A stretch of DNA of 29,107 nucleotides from Alistipes sp. (GCA_029065825.1 JAIEHQ010000184.1:1-29107), one strand, 5' to 3'; numbered from the stretch's first letter, positions 1-10,443 are shown. Made by a program: numbers and translations. The notes: generated by a model from the sequence alone, not told the origin.

Positions 1-32
1 TCCTAGAACACGGACATCAGGCGGAACAGCTT

Positions 33-1070
33 CTACGACGAACCCAGCTCGACGGCCAGCAGCAGTCCGCTGCGGCGGATTTCGACCACCTGCGGATGGT
101 CGGCGAGCAGCTCCTCGTAGCGGGCACCTTTCGCTTCGACCTGTTCGACGATGCCGTTCTCCTCCAGGAAGTCGAGGGCCGCCAGACCGGCCGCGCACGA
201 CACCGGATGCCCGCCGAAGGTGGTAATGTGGCCCAGTACGGGGGCGGTTTGCAGCGTGTCCATGATCTCCTTGCGCGAGACGAACGCTCCGAGCGGCATG
301 CCGCCGCCGAAGGCTTTGGCCAGGCAGACTATGTCGGGCGCGATGCCGTATTTGCACGTCGCGAACATCGCTCCCGTGCGTCCCATGCCGGTCTGTATCT
401 CGTCGAAGACCAGCAGCGCTCCCTGCTCGTCGCAGCGGCGTCGCAGCGCCTCGAGCCAGCCAGCGGCGGGCGGGCGGACCCCCGCTTCGCCCTGCACCGG
501 CTCCACGACGACGCAGGCCGTGCGGCGGGTAATGAGCCGCAGCTGGTCGAAGTCGTTGAAATCGATCGACCGCACGTCGGGAAGCAGCGGGCGGAAGGCC
601 CCTTTCCACTCCTCGCCCTCGGGTTCGCCCATCAGGCTCATGGCTCCCTGCGTCGAGCCGTGGTAGGCGCGGCGCATCGAGACGATCTCCGTGCGGCCGG
701 TGCGGCGTTTGGCCAGCTTCATGGCCCCTTCGATCGCCTCGGCACCCGAATTGACGAAATAGACGCTCGAAAGTCCTCCGGGGAGCAGCCCGGCGATGCG
801 GGCGGCGTACTGCACCTGCGGGCGCTCGATCATCTCGCCGTACACCATCACGTGCATGTAGTCGGCCGCCTGGCGCTGCACGGCCTCCACCACGCGGGGG
901 TTGGCGTGGCCGACGTTGTTTACCGAGACACCCGCCACCAGGTCGTAGTAGCGCTTGCCCTCCGGCGTGTAGAAGAAGCAGCCTTCGGCCCGGGCCACCT
1001 CGATCATCATCGGTTCGGGCGAGGTCTGGCCCACATGGGCCAGGAAACGGTTGCGCAGGATCGTATTCAT
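33..1070 (-). CDS. Class-III PLP aminotransferase (acetylornithine/4-aminobutyrate type), C-terminally truncated
   Basis: A fold-type I class-III aminotransferase that transfers an amino group from an omega-amino or alpha-amino donor through pyridoxal phosphate in the cytoplasm; the exact substrate cannot be read from sequence. Seen: N-terminal MNTILRNRF start, NSGAEAIEGAMKLA (about residues 107-120), VFDEIQTGMGRTG (221-233) and the PLP lysine in CLAKAFGGG (K252). The start at 1070 lies 17 nt after the trmH stop, so it is the last gene of the cvpA-rsgA-trmH operon. Odd: the frame ends at an amber codon (33-35) after ELGSS, at 345 residues, where the family normally runs to about 390-400. Reading past it gives KLFRLMSVF, which looks like continuing protein, then a second amber at 4-6. 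This may be a pseudogene, a strain mutation or poor sequence at an edge. Confidence 0.85.
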   Translation of the reverse strand: MNTILRNRFLAHVGQTSPEPMMIEVARAEGCFFYTPEGKRYYDLVAGVSVNNVGHANPRVVEAVQRQAADYMHVMVYGEMIERPQVQYAARIAGLLPGGLSSVYFVNSGAEAIEGAMKLAKRRTGRTEIVSMRRAYHGSTQGAMSLMGEPEGEEWKGAFRPLLPDVRSIDFNDFDQLRLITRRTACVVVEPVQGEAGVRPPAAGWLEALRRRCDEQGALLVFDEIQTGMGRTGAMFATCKYGIAPDIVCLAKAFGGGMPLGAFVSRKEIMDTLQTAPVLGHITTFGGHPVSCAAGLAALDFLEENGIVEQVEAKGARYEELLADHPQVVEIRRSGLLLAVELGSS

Positions 1071-1087
1071 CTTTGTCGAAACTCTTT

Positions 1088-1780
1088 TCACTTGGGATCG
1101 TTCGGGTATTTGCGCTGCAGGATGGCCTCGGCATCCTGCACGCTGGCGTAGCTCCAGCGGTAGAGGATCTCGGCGCGCTCCTCCTCCGAGAGCCGCCACC
1201 CGGCGACCTGCTCCCGCATGCGGGTCGAGAGCATGTAGATCAGGATCGCGGCCGAGGCGGAGACGTTGAGGCTTTCGACCATGCCGCACATCGGGATGCG
1301 CAGGAACTCGTCGGCCGAGGCGACGACCTCCTCCGAGATGCCGGCGTGCTCGGTGCCGAAGACCAGCGCGAAGGGACCGGCCGCGACATCGAACGTCTCG
1401 GGAGTGGTGTCTTCGCGGTGGGGCGTGGTCGCCACGATGCGGTAGCCCTGCGCCTTCAGCGCGCCGAGCGCCTCGGCGGTGGAGGCGTGGCGGCGGAAGT
1501 CGATCCACTTGTCGGTGCCGCGCACGATGCTCAGGTTGGGGCTGAACGCGCAGCGGTCCTCGACGGTGTGTATGTCCTGCAGCCCGAACGCCTCGCAGTG
1601 GCGCACGAGCGCCGAGGCGTTCTGCGCGTGGTAGGTGTTTTCCGTGAGGATGGTCATGTAGCGGGTCCGCCGGTCGAGCGTGCGGCGCAGGACCTGCTGC
1701 CGCTCTTCGGACATGAACTCCGAGAGCCAGGCCGTCCGCTCGGCATACCATTCGAGCGGTCTATTTGCGGTATTTGTCAT
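1088..1780 (-). CDS. trmH: SpoU-family RNA 2'-O-methyltransferase, probably tRNA (Gm18) methyltransferase TrmH
   Basis: A 230-residue SPOUT methyltransferase that moves a methyl group from S-adenosylmethionine to a ribose 2'-OH; TrmH-type members modify G18 in the tRNA D-loop. All three SpoU motifs are visible: motif 1 around QNASALVRHCEAFG (53-66, with the conserved Asn54 and catalytic-type Arg60), motif 2 FALVFGTEHAGIS (137-149) and motif 3 IPMCGMVESLNVSASAA (162-178), which forms the trefoil knot and SAM pocket. The C-terminal arginine-rich stretch fits tRNA binding. The start at 1780 overlaps the end of rsgA by 20 nt, so translation is probably coupled. A 23S rRNA target cannot be excluded from sequence alone. 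Confidence 0.88.
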   Translation of the reverse strand: MTNTANRPLEWYAERTAWLSEFMSEERQQVLRRTLDRRTRYMTILTENTYHAQNASALVRHCEAFGLQDIHTVEDRCAFSPNLSIVRGTDKWIDFRRHASTAEALGALKAQGYRIVATTPHREDTTPETFDVAAGPFALVFGTEHAGISEEVVASADEFLRIPMCGMVESLNVSASAAILIYMLSTRMREQVAGWRLSEEERAEILYRWSYASVQDAEAILQRKYPNDPK

Positions 1781-2690
1781 CGTCGTCGAGCATTTTGAGG
1801 TAACTTTCGAAGCGCGACAGGGCGATCTCGCCCCGTTCGACCGCCTCGCGCACGGCGCAGCCCGGTTCGTGGGTGTGGGTGCAGTTGTAGAAGCGGCAGT
1901 CGGAGGCGCGGCGCATCATTTCGGGGAAGTAGTGCCACAGCTCCGTGTCGTCTATGTCGATCAGCCCGAACCCCTTGATGCCGGGCGTGTCGATCAGGTA
2001 ACCCCCTTCGGAGAGGGGGTACATGGTCGAGAAGGTGGTGGTGTGCCGGCCTTTGTGGTGGCTTTCGGAGATGCTGCCCGTGCGGATGTCGAGGCCCGGC
2101 TCGACGGCTCCGGCGAGGGTCGATTTGCCCACGCCCGAGTTGCCGGCCAGCAGTGTGGTGCGCCCCGCGAGCAGTGCGCGCACCCGATCCACTCCCGTGC
2201 CCTCCAGCGCCGAGACCTCGATGACCTGATAGCCGGCGCTGCGATATACGGCTTCGAACGCGGCGACGGCCTCCGGTTCCCGGGCCGCCAGATCGGCCTT
2301 GGCCAGCAGGATCGTGACGGGCACGCGGTAGGCCTCGCACGTGACCAGGAAGCGGTCGATGAATTCGGGGGCGGTCGTCGGCGAGAAGAGCGTGACCGCC
2401 AGCAGCGCTTGGTCGATGTTGGCGGCGATGATGTGCGACTCCTTCGAGAGGTTCGAGGCGCGGCGGATGATGTAGTTGCGGCGGGGCGCTATCTCGCAGA
2501 TGTTGCCGACGCCCTCTTCGTCCGTCTCGCCCGCGATGCGGTCGCCCACGACCACCGGATTGGTCGAGCGCACCCCCTTGAGGCGCAGCCGCCCCCGGAT
2601 GCGGCACCGGATCGCCTGGCCCTCGTCGGTCAGCACGTCGTACCAGCTGCCCGTGGCGCGGAGCACTATTCCTGTGAAAGTCCGTTCCAT
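1761..2690 (-). CDS. rsgA: Ribosome small-subunit-dependent GTPase RsgA
   Basis: A circularly permuted GTPase that checks late 30S subunit maturation and is stimulated by the ribosome. Of 309 residues, the N-terminal part (about 1-75) is the OB fold. GTPase motifs then occur in permuted order: G4 LLAKADLA (128-135), G5 SALEGTG (160-166), G1 GNSGVGKST (183-191), G2 around HTTTFST (216-222) and G3 DTPGIKGFG (234-242). The C-terminal zinc knuckle uses C265, C270, H272 and C278. The start at 2690 (MERTFTGIV) is chosen because the OB fold begins there; a longer open frame upstream reads through cvpA in another frame. It overlaps the end of cvpA by 25 nt and the start of trmH by 20 nt, so it sits inside a tight operon. 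Confidence 0.96.
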   Translation of the reverse strand: MERTFTGIVLRATGSWYDVLTDEGQAIRCRIRGRLRLKGVRSTNPVVVGDRIAGETDEEGVGNICEIAPRRNYIIRRASNLSKESHIIAANIDQALLAVTLFSPTTAPEFIDRFLVTCEAYRVPVTILLAKADLAAREPEAVAAFEAVYRSAGYQVIEVSALEGTGVDRVRALLAGRTTLLAGNSGVGKSTLAGAVEPGLDIRTGSISESHHKGRHTTTFSTMYPLSEGGYLIDTPGIKGFGLIDIDDTELWHYFPEMMRRASDCRFYNCTHTHEPGCAVREAVERGEIALSRFESYLKMLDDDDKYRK

Positions 2691-3196
2691 AATTCCCGGG
2701 TTTCCTCGGCGGAGATGATCCGCTCCTTGGCGCGTTCGAGGAAGGGGAAGAGCGTGTCGGTCAGTCCCACCAGCGGGCGGTAGCAGACGGAGCGTTCGAG
2801 CGTCTCTTCGCTGACGAAGGCACCGTCGCGGTTGAGGTCGTCGAAGGCCGAGGCCGTCAGGCTGAGGATCACGACCGTCTTGAGCGCCGAGACCGCCGCT
2901 CCCGACAGCCGGTCGAGGATGCCGAAGCCGGCGAAGCGGAGCACCCGCCGCAGCAGCCGGCCCGCGATGCCCACCGCGATCAGTACGGCGACGAAGACCG
3001 CCAGAAAACCGCCGGCCGGGGCGAACTCCTCCTCCAGATGGAGCAGCTTTCCCGCCTCGGGACCCAGACGTATGCCCAGCCACACGGCCAGGACGATTCC
3101 CGCGAGCGAGCAGAGTTGCAGGATCAGCCCCTGCCGCCACCCGCTGAACAAGGCCCATATCAGGGCGGCCCCCACGATCAGGTCGATGATGCTCAT
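2666..3196 (-). CDS. CvpA family membrane protein
   Basis: A 176-residue inner-membrane protein of the CvpA/colicin V production family. Hydrophobic segments lie at about residues 3-20, 26-44, 64-84 and 100-117, separated by short basic loops (SGWRQG after the first, RLLRRVLRF after the third), which is the family's four-helix layout. The remaining roughly 60 residues are soluble and charged. The molecular role of the family is not settled; E. coli CvpA affects colicin V production and envelope stress tolerance. It is first in the operon with rsgA, trmH and the aminotransferase, and a well-formed Bacteroidetes promoter lies 22-54 nt upstream of its start. Confidence 0.85.
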   Translation of the reverse strand: MSIIDLIVGAALIWALFSGWRQGLILQLCSLAGIVLAVWLGIRLGPEAGKLLHLEEEFAPAGGFLAVFVAVLIAVGIAGRLLRRVLRFAGFGILDRLSGAAVSALKTVVILSLTASAFDDLNRDGAFVSEETLERSVCYRPLVGLTDTLFPFLERAKERIISAEETRELWNGLSQE

Positions 3197-3217
3197 TCCT
3201 ATTCCTTAATTTTGAGA

Positions 3218-3250
3218 CAAAGATAGGCATAAGCCGGATGCAAAAGCAAA
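3218..3250 (-). promoter_or_regulatory. Bacteroidetes-type promoter of the cvpA-rsgA-trmH operon
   Basis: On the minus strand a TTTG (-33 element) is followed after 21 bp by TATCTTTG, an exact fit to the TAnnTTTG -7 consensus. The expected transcript start is about 20 nt before the cvpA start codon. Confidence 0.75.
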
Positions 3251-3312
3251 TTTATTTGCGATTTTGCCGCTTCCGGGGCTGCGGAGTGCGGCCGCAGATG
3301 GCGGAAAAAGGT

Positions 3313-3320
3313 TACCTTTG
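3313..3320 (+). promoter_or_regulatory. -7 element TACCTTTG of pabA
   Basis: A perfect TAnnTTTG element ends 5 nt before the pabA ATG, so the predicted transcript would carry only about 3 nt of leader. No good -33 TTTG is seen at the usual 19-22 bp distance, which lowers confidence. Confidence 0.5.
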
Positions 3321-3325
3321 TCGTT

Positions 3326-3919
3326 ATGAGAAGGATTTTGGTTATCGACAATCACGATTCGTTCGTGTATAATGCCGTGCAGTTCTTGCGCGAAGCTCCC
3401 GGCGTGGGGGCGGTCGAGGTGCGCCCCAACGACCGGATCGACCTCGCCGCGCTCGGGAGTTACGACGGGATTCTGCTCTCGCCGGGTCCGGGGATTCCCC
3501 GCGAAGCGGGTATGCTGCCCGGCGCGATCGACCGGATCGTCCGCCTGCGGATTCCCGCTTTGGGTATCTGTCTGGGTCACCAGGCGCTGGCCGAGGCCTT
3601 CGGCGCGCAGCTCGTGCAGCTCGCCGCGCCGCTGCACGGCCACGCCACCACGCTGCGCGACGTGGATTTCTCCGATCCCCTTTTTCGCGGGATGGAGCGT
3701 GCGCCGGTGGTGGGGCGCTACCATTCGTGGACGGTCGCCCGCCGTTCGCTGCCCGAAGAGCTGGTCGTGACCTCGTGCGACGAGCAGGGCGATGTCATGT
3801 CGCTGCGCCACCGCTCGCTCCCCCTGCACGGGGTGCAGTTCCACCCCGAGTCGTGCATCTCCGACTGCGGCGAGCGGATGTTCCGCAACTGGCTCGCGAC
3901 GCTCGGTGCGCGCCGCTGA
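3326..3919 (+). CDS. pabA: Aminodeoxychorismate synthase glutamine amidotransferase subunit (PabA; anthranilate synthase subunit II family)
   Basis: A class-I glutamine amidotransferase of 197 residues that hydrolyses glutamine and passes ammonia to PabB, making 4-amino-4-deoxychorismate for folate. Seen: LVIDNHDSFVYN at the N-terminus, the oxyanion LLSPGPGIP (about 50-58), the nucleophile Cys in GICLGHQ, and the His/Glu of the triad in GVQFHPES. PabA and TrpG are nearly indistinguishable and one protein may serve both enzymes. The PabA label rests on the window holding pabB, pabC and folB and no tryptophan synthesis genes. Unusually it is about 14 kb from pabB-pabC. It stands alone between the divergent cvpA operon and a shared terminator facing folB. 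Confidence 0.85.
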   Translation: MRRILVIDNHDSFVYNAVQFLREAPGVGAVEVRPNDRIDLAALGSYDGILLSPGPGIPREAGMLPGAIDRIVRLRIPALGICLGHQALAEAFGAQLVQLAAPLHGHATTLRDVDFSDPLFRGMERAPVVGRYHSWTVARRSLPEELVVTSCDEQGDVMSLRHRSLPLHGVQFHPESCISDCGERMFRNWLATLGARR

Positions 3920-3938
3920 CGGCCGGCCGGTTGCAATG

Positions 3939-3973
3939 AAAACCCCCTCTCCGTTGTCGGGAAAGGGGGTTTC
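3939..3973. terminator. Bidirectional intrinsic terminator between pabA and folB
   Basis: A hairpin with arms AAACCCCCT (3940-3948) and AGGGGGTTT (3964-3972) and further partial pairing toward the loop. A-rich and T-rich flanks allow it to end transcripts from both convergent genes. Confidence 0.8.
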
Positions 3974-3990
3974 TCGTATCTGTTCCTGCA

Positions 3991-4344
3991 CTATCGTTCC
4001 AGCACCACGCTGACGCGGTCGAGCTTGCCGCCCAGCGGCGGAGCCAGTTTCGACACCTTGCAGCGGATGCGGCGAATCTGCGGAAAGCGGTCGTAGAGCG
4101 CGTCGATGATGTTGGTCGCCACCCGTTCGATGGTCCGTTGCGTGGTGCGCATCTGCTCGCGCACGGTCTCATAGACCCACAGGTAGTTTACCGCTTTCTC
4201 CACGCAGTCCTCGCGGGCCACGTCGCCCAGTTCGGTCGTGATCTCGAGATCGACCGTGAAGCGGTTGCCGACCTTCTGCTCCAGGTCGTAGCAGCCGTGG
4301 AAGGCCCGGAACTCCATCCGGTCCAGGATGATGGTGTATTCCAT
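3991..4344 (-). CDS. folB: Dihydroneopterin aldolase
   Basis: Converts 7,8-dihydroneopterin to 6-hydroxymethyl-7,8-dihydropterin and glycolaldehyde in folate synthesis; the family forms an octamer in the cytoplasm. The 117-residue length is usual. Seen: the FRAFHGCYDLEQKVGNRF region with the conserved Glu22, the Tyr of VNY (Y54), the IERVA segment with Glu73, and the catalytic-type Lys99 in KVSKLAPPLGGKLD near the C-terminus. Its start is 1 nt after the tyrS stop codon, so it is co-transcribed with tyrS and possibly dnaX. The 3' end faces pabA, another folate gene, across a shared terminator. Confidence 0.93.
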   Translation of the reverse strand: MEYTIILDRMEFRAFHGCYDLEQKVGNRFTVDLEITTELGDVAREDCVEKAVNYLWVYETVREQMRTTQRTIERVATNIIDALYDRFPQIRRIRCKVSKLAPPLGGKLDRVSVVLER

Positions 4345-4345
4345 G

Positions 4346-5641
4346 TTATTCGGCGATGACCAGGTAGTAGTTCTTCTTGCCTTTCTGCACGAGCAGGTAT
4401 TTGCCGCCCAGCAGATCCTCCGGGCCGAGCGGCCGCATCGGGTCGGCGACCTTCTCCTTGTTGAGCGACACGCCTCCCGCCTGCACCATTTTGCGGCACT
4501 CGCCCTTCGAGGGGAAGACGGCCGTCTTCTCGGCGCACAGCTCGATGAAGGGAAGCCCGGAAAGCTCCTCGCGGGCGATGCGGAACTGGGGAACGCCCTC
4601 GAACACCTGGAGCAGCGTCTGCTCGTCCAGCCGGCGGAGCGCTTCGGAGGTCGCGCCGCCGAAGAGTATGTTCGATGCCTCGACCGCCTTTTCGTACTCC
4701 GCCTCGGAGTGGATCATCACGGTAATCTCGCGGGCGAGCCGCTTCTGTAACACCCGCAGGTGGGGTGCCGCGTCGTGCTCGGCGATCAGCGCCTCGATCG
4801 TCTCGCGGTCGAGCAGCGTGAAGATCCGGATGTAGCGCTTGGCATCCTCGTCGCTGGTGTTGAGCCAGAACTGGTAGAATTTGTAGGGCGAGGTGTAGCG
4901 CGCGTCGAGCCATACGTTGCCGCTCTCGGTCTTGCCGAACTTCGTGCCGTCGGCCTTGGTGATGAGCGGGCAGGTCAGCGCGAAGGCCTCGCCTCCGGCC
5001 TTGCGGCGGATCAGCTCCGTGCCGGTGGTGATGTTGCCCCACTGGTCGGCGCCGCCCAGCTGCAGCTTGCAGTTCTGCGTCTGGTAGAGGTGCAGGAAGT
5101 CGTAGCCCTGGACCAGCTGGTAGGTAAACTCCGTGAACGACATGCCGTCGCCCTCGCCGTTGAAGCGTTTTTTCACGGAGTCCTTGGCCATCATGTAATT
5201 GACGGTAATGAGCTTGCCGATGTCGCGGATGAAATCCAGGAACGAGAACTCTTTCATCCAGTCGTAGTTATTGACCATCATGGCGGCGTTGGGCGCCTGC
5301 GACTCGAAATCGAGCAGCTTGGCCAGCTGCCGCTTGATCGCCTCCTGGTTGTGGCGCAGCGTCTTCTCGTCGAGCAGGTTGCGCTCCTGCGATTTGCCGC
5401 TCGGGTCGCCGATCATGCCGGTCGCGCCGCCCACCAGGGCGATGGGACGGTGGCCGCAGAGCTGGAAGTGCTTGAGGATCATTACGCCGACCAGGTGGCC
5501 GATGTGCAGCGAATCGGCCGTCGGGTCGATGCCCAGGTAGGCCGTCGCCATTCCCTTGCGGAGTTCCTCTTCGGTGCCGGGCATGACCGTGTGGATCATG
5601 CCGCGCCAGGTCAGTTCTTCGATGAAATCTTTGTTTGCCAT
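4346..5641 (-). CDS. tyrS: Tyrosyl-tRNA synthetase
   Basis: Class I aminoacyl-tRNA synthetase that charges tRNA-Tyr. Full length at 431 residues. The HIGH signature is HIGH itself (46-49, in DSLHIGHLVG), and the KMSKS counterpart is KFGKT (234-238), the form usual in bacterial TyrRS. Between them GGADQWGNI (196-204) contributes to tyrosine and tRNA recognition. A C-terminal S4-like RNA-binding domain spans about 365-431 (GECRKMVQAGGVSLN). It lies 109 nt downstream of dnaX and 1 nt upstream of folB. I see no TAnnTTTG element in the dnaX-tyrS gap, so readthrough from dnaX is likely. Confidence 0.97.
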   Translation of the reverse strand: MANKDFIEELTWRGMIHTVMPGTEEELRKGMATAYLGIDPTADSLHIGHLVGVMILKHFQLCGHRPIALVGGATGMIGDPSGKSQERNLLDEKTLRHNQEAIKRQLAKLLDFESQAPNAAMMVNNYDWMKEFSFLDFIRDIGKLITVNYMMAKDSVKKRFNGEGDGMSFTEFTYQLVQGYDFLHLYQTQNCKLQLGGADQWGNITTGTELIRRKAGGEAFALTCPLITKADGTKFGKTESGNVWLDARYTSPYKFYQFWLNTSDEDAKRYIRIFTLLDRETIEALIAEHDAAPHLRVLQKRLAREITVMIHSEAEYEKAVEASNILFGGATSEALRRLDEQTLLQVFEGVPQFRIAREELSGLPFIELCAEKTAVFPSKGECRKMVQAGGVSLNKEKVADPMRPLGPEDLLGGKYLLVQKGKKNYYLVIAE

Positions 5642-5750
5642 ATCGTGTCTTTGTTTTTCGTTTTTTTGTTCGTTTTCAAGGCGTCCTCCTCTCGCTTCGG
5701 GCGGCCCGGGCGGAGGTCGTCTCTGCGCCCGGCCTGCGGAGGCGGTGCGG

Positions 5751-7637
5751 TTATTCGGTTTCCAGGTCGAGCGCCCGGCGCAGTTCGACCAGCAGCGGGT
5801 TCTTTTCGGTCATGTGGCGCACCCGGTCTTCGAGCTTGATGGGGCGTGCGGCCCGGATCTCCTCGCTGACCGTTACCTCCAGCTCCAGCATCCCCTCGAT
5901 GCCGGCGCTCTCGGCGATGCGCAGCAGCAGCTCGGTGCGGTTGCGGAGGATCTCCTCGCGCAGCGCTTCAGAGGCTACGGCTATCAGGATCGCATGGCCC
6001 CGGAACTTCATCGGCTCGAAGGCGGCGACGAAACGGGGGCGCGATTCGCGGACGAGTGCCAGGATGCGCGGGCGGGCCGCTTCGAGCTTCTCGGCGCTGC
6101 GGGGGTCGATCGTCGCGGCCGCTGTCGGGCGCGGAGCCTGATCGTCGGCTGCGGCGGCCGTTTCCGGAGCGTTGCCGCTGATCAGTTCCGAGAGCGAGAA
6201 TCCCGATGCCAGACGCGAGGGACGCGGCCGGGCGGCGGACTCCGTCGGGGGCGTTGCCGCAGGTTCGGGCTGCATTCGGGCCGGGGGAGCTGCTTCTGCG
6301 GCCTCCGGCGCGGGTCGGGAGCATCGAACGGTTGCGGAGGGCGCTTCGGTCCGCTCCGCCTCCTTGGCCGGTGCGGCTGCGGCCGCAACAGGTGCTTTTG
6401 CGGCGGGAGCTGCCGAAGCGGCCGATGTCGCAACGGGCTTCGGTGCTGCCGGTCTGGCTGCGGGGGGCTGGCTGTCGGAGGGCGCGGGAGTCGTGCCACA
6501 CAGTTCGGGAAGCGGGGCGGCTAACGGATCGGCGGGGTTATTTTTTTTTTGACCGAGACCGGCGATCTTCATCAGTCCCAGCTCCACCAGCAGCCGTCCG
6601 TTGGACGATTGCCTGATTTTACCGTCGAGGTCCGTGAGCAGCGAGATGGCACCGAAAAGAAATTCCGGAGGGCAGGCGGCCGCCTGCGTCCGGTATCGTT
6701 CCATGAGCGTGCCCGTGAATTCGAGCAGCCGCAGCGTCGCCTCGCTGCGGGCGACGAGCAGGTCGCGCAGGTGGCGGTTGAGGCCCGCCATGAAGAGCTG
6801 TCCCGAGAAGCCCCGGGCCAGCACCTCGTCGAAGGCCAGCAGTGCGCTCAGGTAGTCGCCCGCGAGCAGCGTGTCGGTCATGCGGAAGTAGGTGTCGTAG
6901 TCGAGCACGTTGAGCGTCTGGGCCACCTCCTGATAGCGGAGGTCCCGGCCGCAGAACGAGACCGCCTTGTCGAACATGGAGAGCGCGTCGCGCATGCCGC
7001 CGTCGGCTTTCTGAGCGATCAGGTTGAGCGACTCCTCGTCGGCCTCCACCCCCTCCTGCGAGGCGATGTGGCGGAGGTATTCGACCGAGTCTTCGACCCG
7101 TATGCGGTTGAAGTCGTAGATTTGGCAGCGGGAGAGGATCGTGGGGATGATCTTGTGCTTCTCGGTGGTCGCCAGGATGAAGACCGCGTGCGCGGGCGGC
7201 TCTTCGAGCGTCTTGAGGAAGGCGTTGAAGGCGGCCGTCGAGAGCATGTGGACCTCGTCGATGATGAAGACCGAGTAGCGTCCGCCCTGGGGGAGGATCC
7301 GCACCTGCTCGATGAGCGTGCGGATGTCTTCGACCGAGTTGTTCGAGGCGGCATCCAGCTCGTGGATGTTGAGCGAGCGCCCCTCGTTGAACGAGCGGCA
7401 CGATTCGCAGCGGTTGCACGCCTCGGCCGCTTCGGGCTGCAGGCAGTTGATCGCCTTGGCGAAGATGCGGGCGCAGGTCGTCTTGCCCACGCCCCTCGGT
7501 CCGCAGAAGAGATAGGCGTGGGCCAGCTGCCCGCGCTCGATCGCGTTTCTGAGGGTCGAGGTGATGTGCTTCTGTCCGACGACCGATGCGAAGGTCGCGG
7601 GGCGGTATTTGCGTGCGCTGACGACGAAATTCTCCAT
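5751..7637 (-). CDS. dnaX: DNA polymerase III subunit tau (and probably gamma by slippage)
   Basis: Clamp-loader ATPase of the replicative polymerase, 628 residues. Seen: Walker A GPRGVGKT (46-53), zinc module C65/C74/C77/C80, Walker B IIDEVHML (125-132), sensor 1 ATTEKHK (156-162) and the arginine finger in SRC (169-171). Domain III ends near 360. A low-complexity Ala/Pro-rich linker (about 375-500) precedes a C-terminal domain of the tau type that would bind the polymerase alpha subunit. At residues 363-366 the coding strand has ten consecutive A (6541-6550): the -1 frame meets TAA at once and the +1 frame meets TAG six codons later. Slippage would therefore give a gamma-like protein of about 366-372 residues ending just after domain III. 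A TATCTTTG element lies 8-15 nt upstream of the start. Confidence 0.97.
   Translation of the reverse strand: MENFVVSARKYRPATFASVVGQKHITSTLRNAIERGQLAHAYLFCGPRGVGKTTCARIFAKAINCLQPEAAEACNRCESCRSFNEGRSLNIHELDAASNNSVEDIRTLIEQVRILPQGGRYSVFIIDEVHMLSTAAFNAFLKTLEEPPAHAVFILATTEKHKIIPTILSRCQIYDFNRIRVEDSVEYLRHIASQEGVEADEESLNLIAQKADGGMRDALSMFDKAVSFCGRDLRYQEVAQTLNVLDYDTYFRMTDTLLAGDYLSALLAFDEVLARGFSGQLFMAGLNRHLRDLLVARSEATLRLLEFTGTLMERYRTQAAACPPEFLFGAISLLTDLDGKIRQSSNGRLLVELGLMKIAGLGQKKNNPADPLAAPLPELCGTTPAPSDSQPPAARPAAPKPVATSAASAAPAAKAPVAAAAAPAKEAERTEAPSATVRCSRPAPEAAEAAPPARMQPEPAATPPTESAARPRPSRLASGFSLSELISGNAPETAAAADDQAPRPTAAATIDPRSAEKLEAARPRILALVRESRPRFVAAFEPMKFRGHAILIAVASEALREEILRNRTELLLRIAESAGIEGMLELEVTVSEEIRAARPIKLEDRVRHMTEKNPLLVELRRALDLETE
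6541..6550 (-). promoter_or_regulatory. A10 slippery run in dnaX (candidate programmed frameshift or transcriptional slippage site)
   Basis: On the mRNA strand the reading is CAA AAA AAA AAT AAC. A -1 slip, or transcription with one extra A, gives AAA TAA and immediate termination. A +1 slip, or one A fewer, gives TAG six codons on. It resembles the gamma-generating sites in E. coli (ribosomal) and Thermus thermophilus (transcriptional A run) dnaX. The position immediately after domain III is what a gamma subunit would need. Confidence 0.65.
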
Positions 7638-7644
7638 AGCAGGA

Positions 7645-7652
7645 CAAAGATA
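7645..7652 (-). promoter_or_regulatory. -7 element TATCTTTG of dnaX
   Basis: An exact TAnnTTTG match whose last base is 8 nt before the dnaX ATG, giving a predicted leader of about 5 nt. No clear -33 element lies at the usual distance. Confidence 0.5.
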
Positions 7653-7845
7653 GTCATTTTGTCATTATCGGCGGCACGGGGCGTGACAAAAAGTGACACG
7701 GCGGCAGTTTTTTCCGGATTGGCAGATAATTTGCTCCCGATCCGTGCAGAGGCATCGGGAACCGGCCGGGCCGCACGCCGGACGGCTGCGGGGCTGAAGA
7801 CCGGGATCCCGAAATGATGCGTAAATTACATAAAACAGATAGCTT

Positions 7846-10443
<2,598 letters not shown>

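Noticed and set aside
1..35. TAG recoded as a sense codon, as in some gut phages
   Set aside because: clpB, rsgA, cvpA, tdk and the DUF721 gene all end normally at TAG at their expected lengths, so TAG is a stop here.
3326..3919. Anthranilate synthase component II (TrpG)
   Set aside because: Cannot be excluded by sequence, but no trp genes are present while pabB, pabC and folB are, so PabA is preferred.
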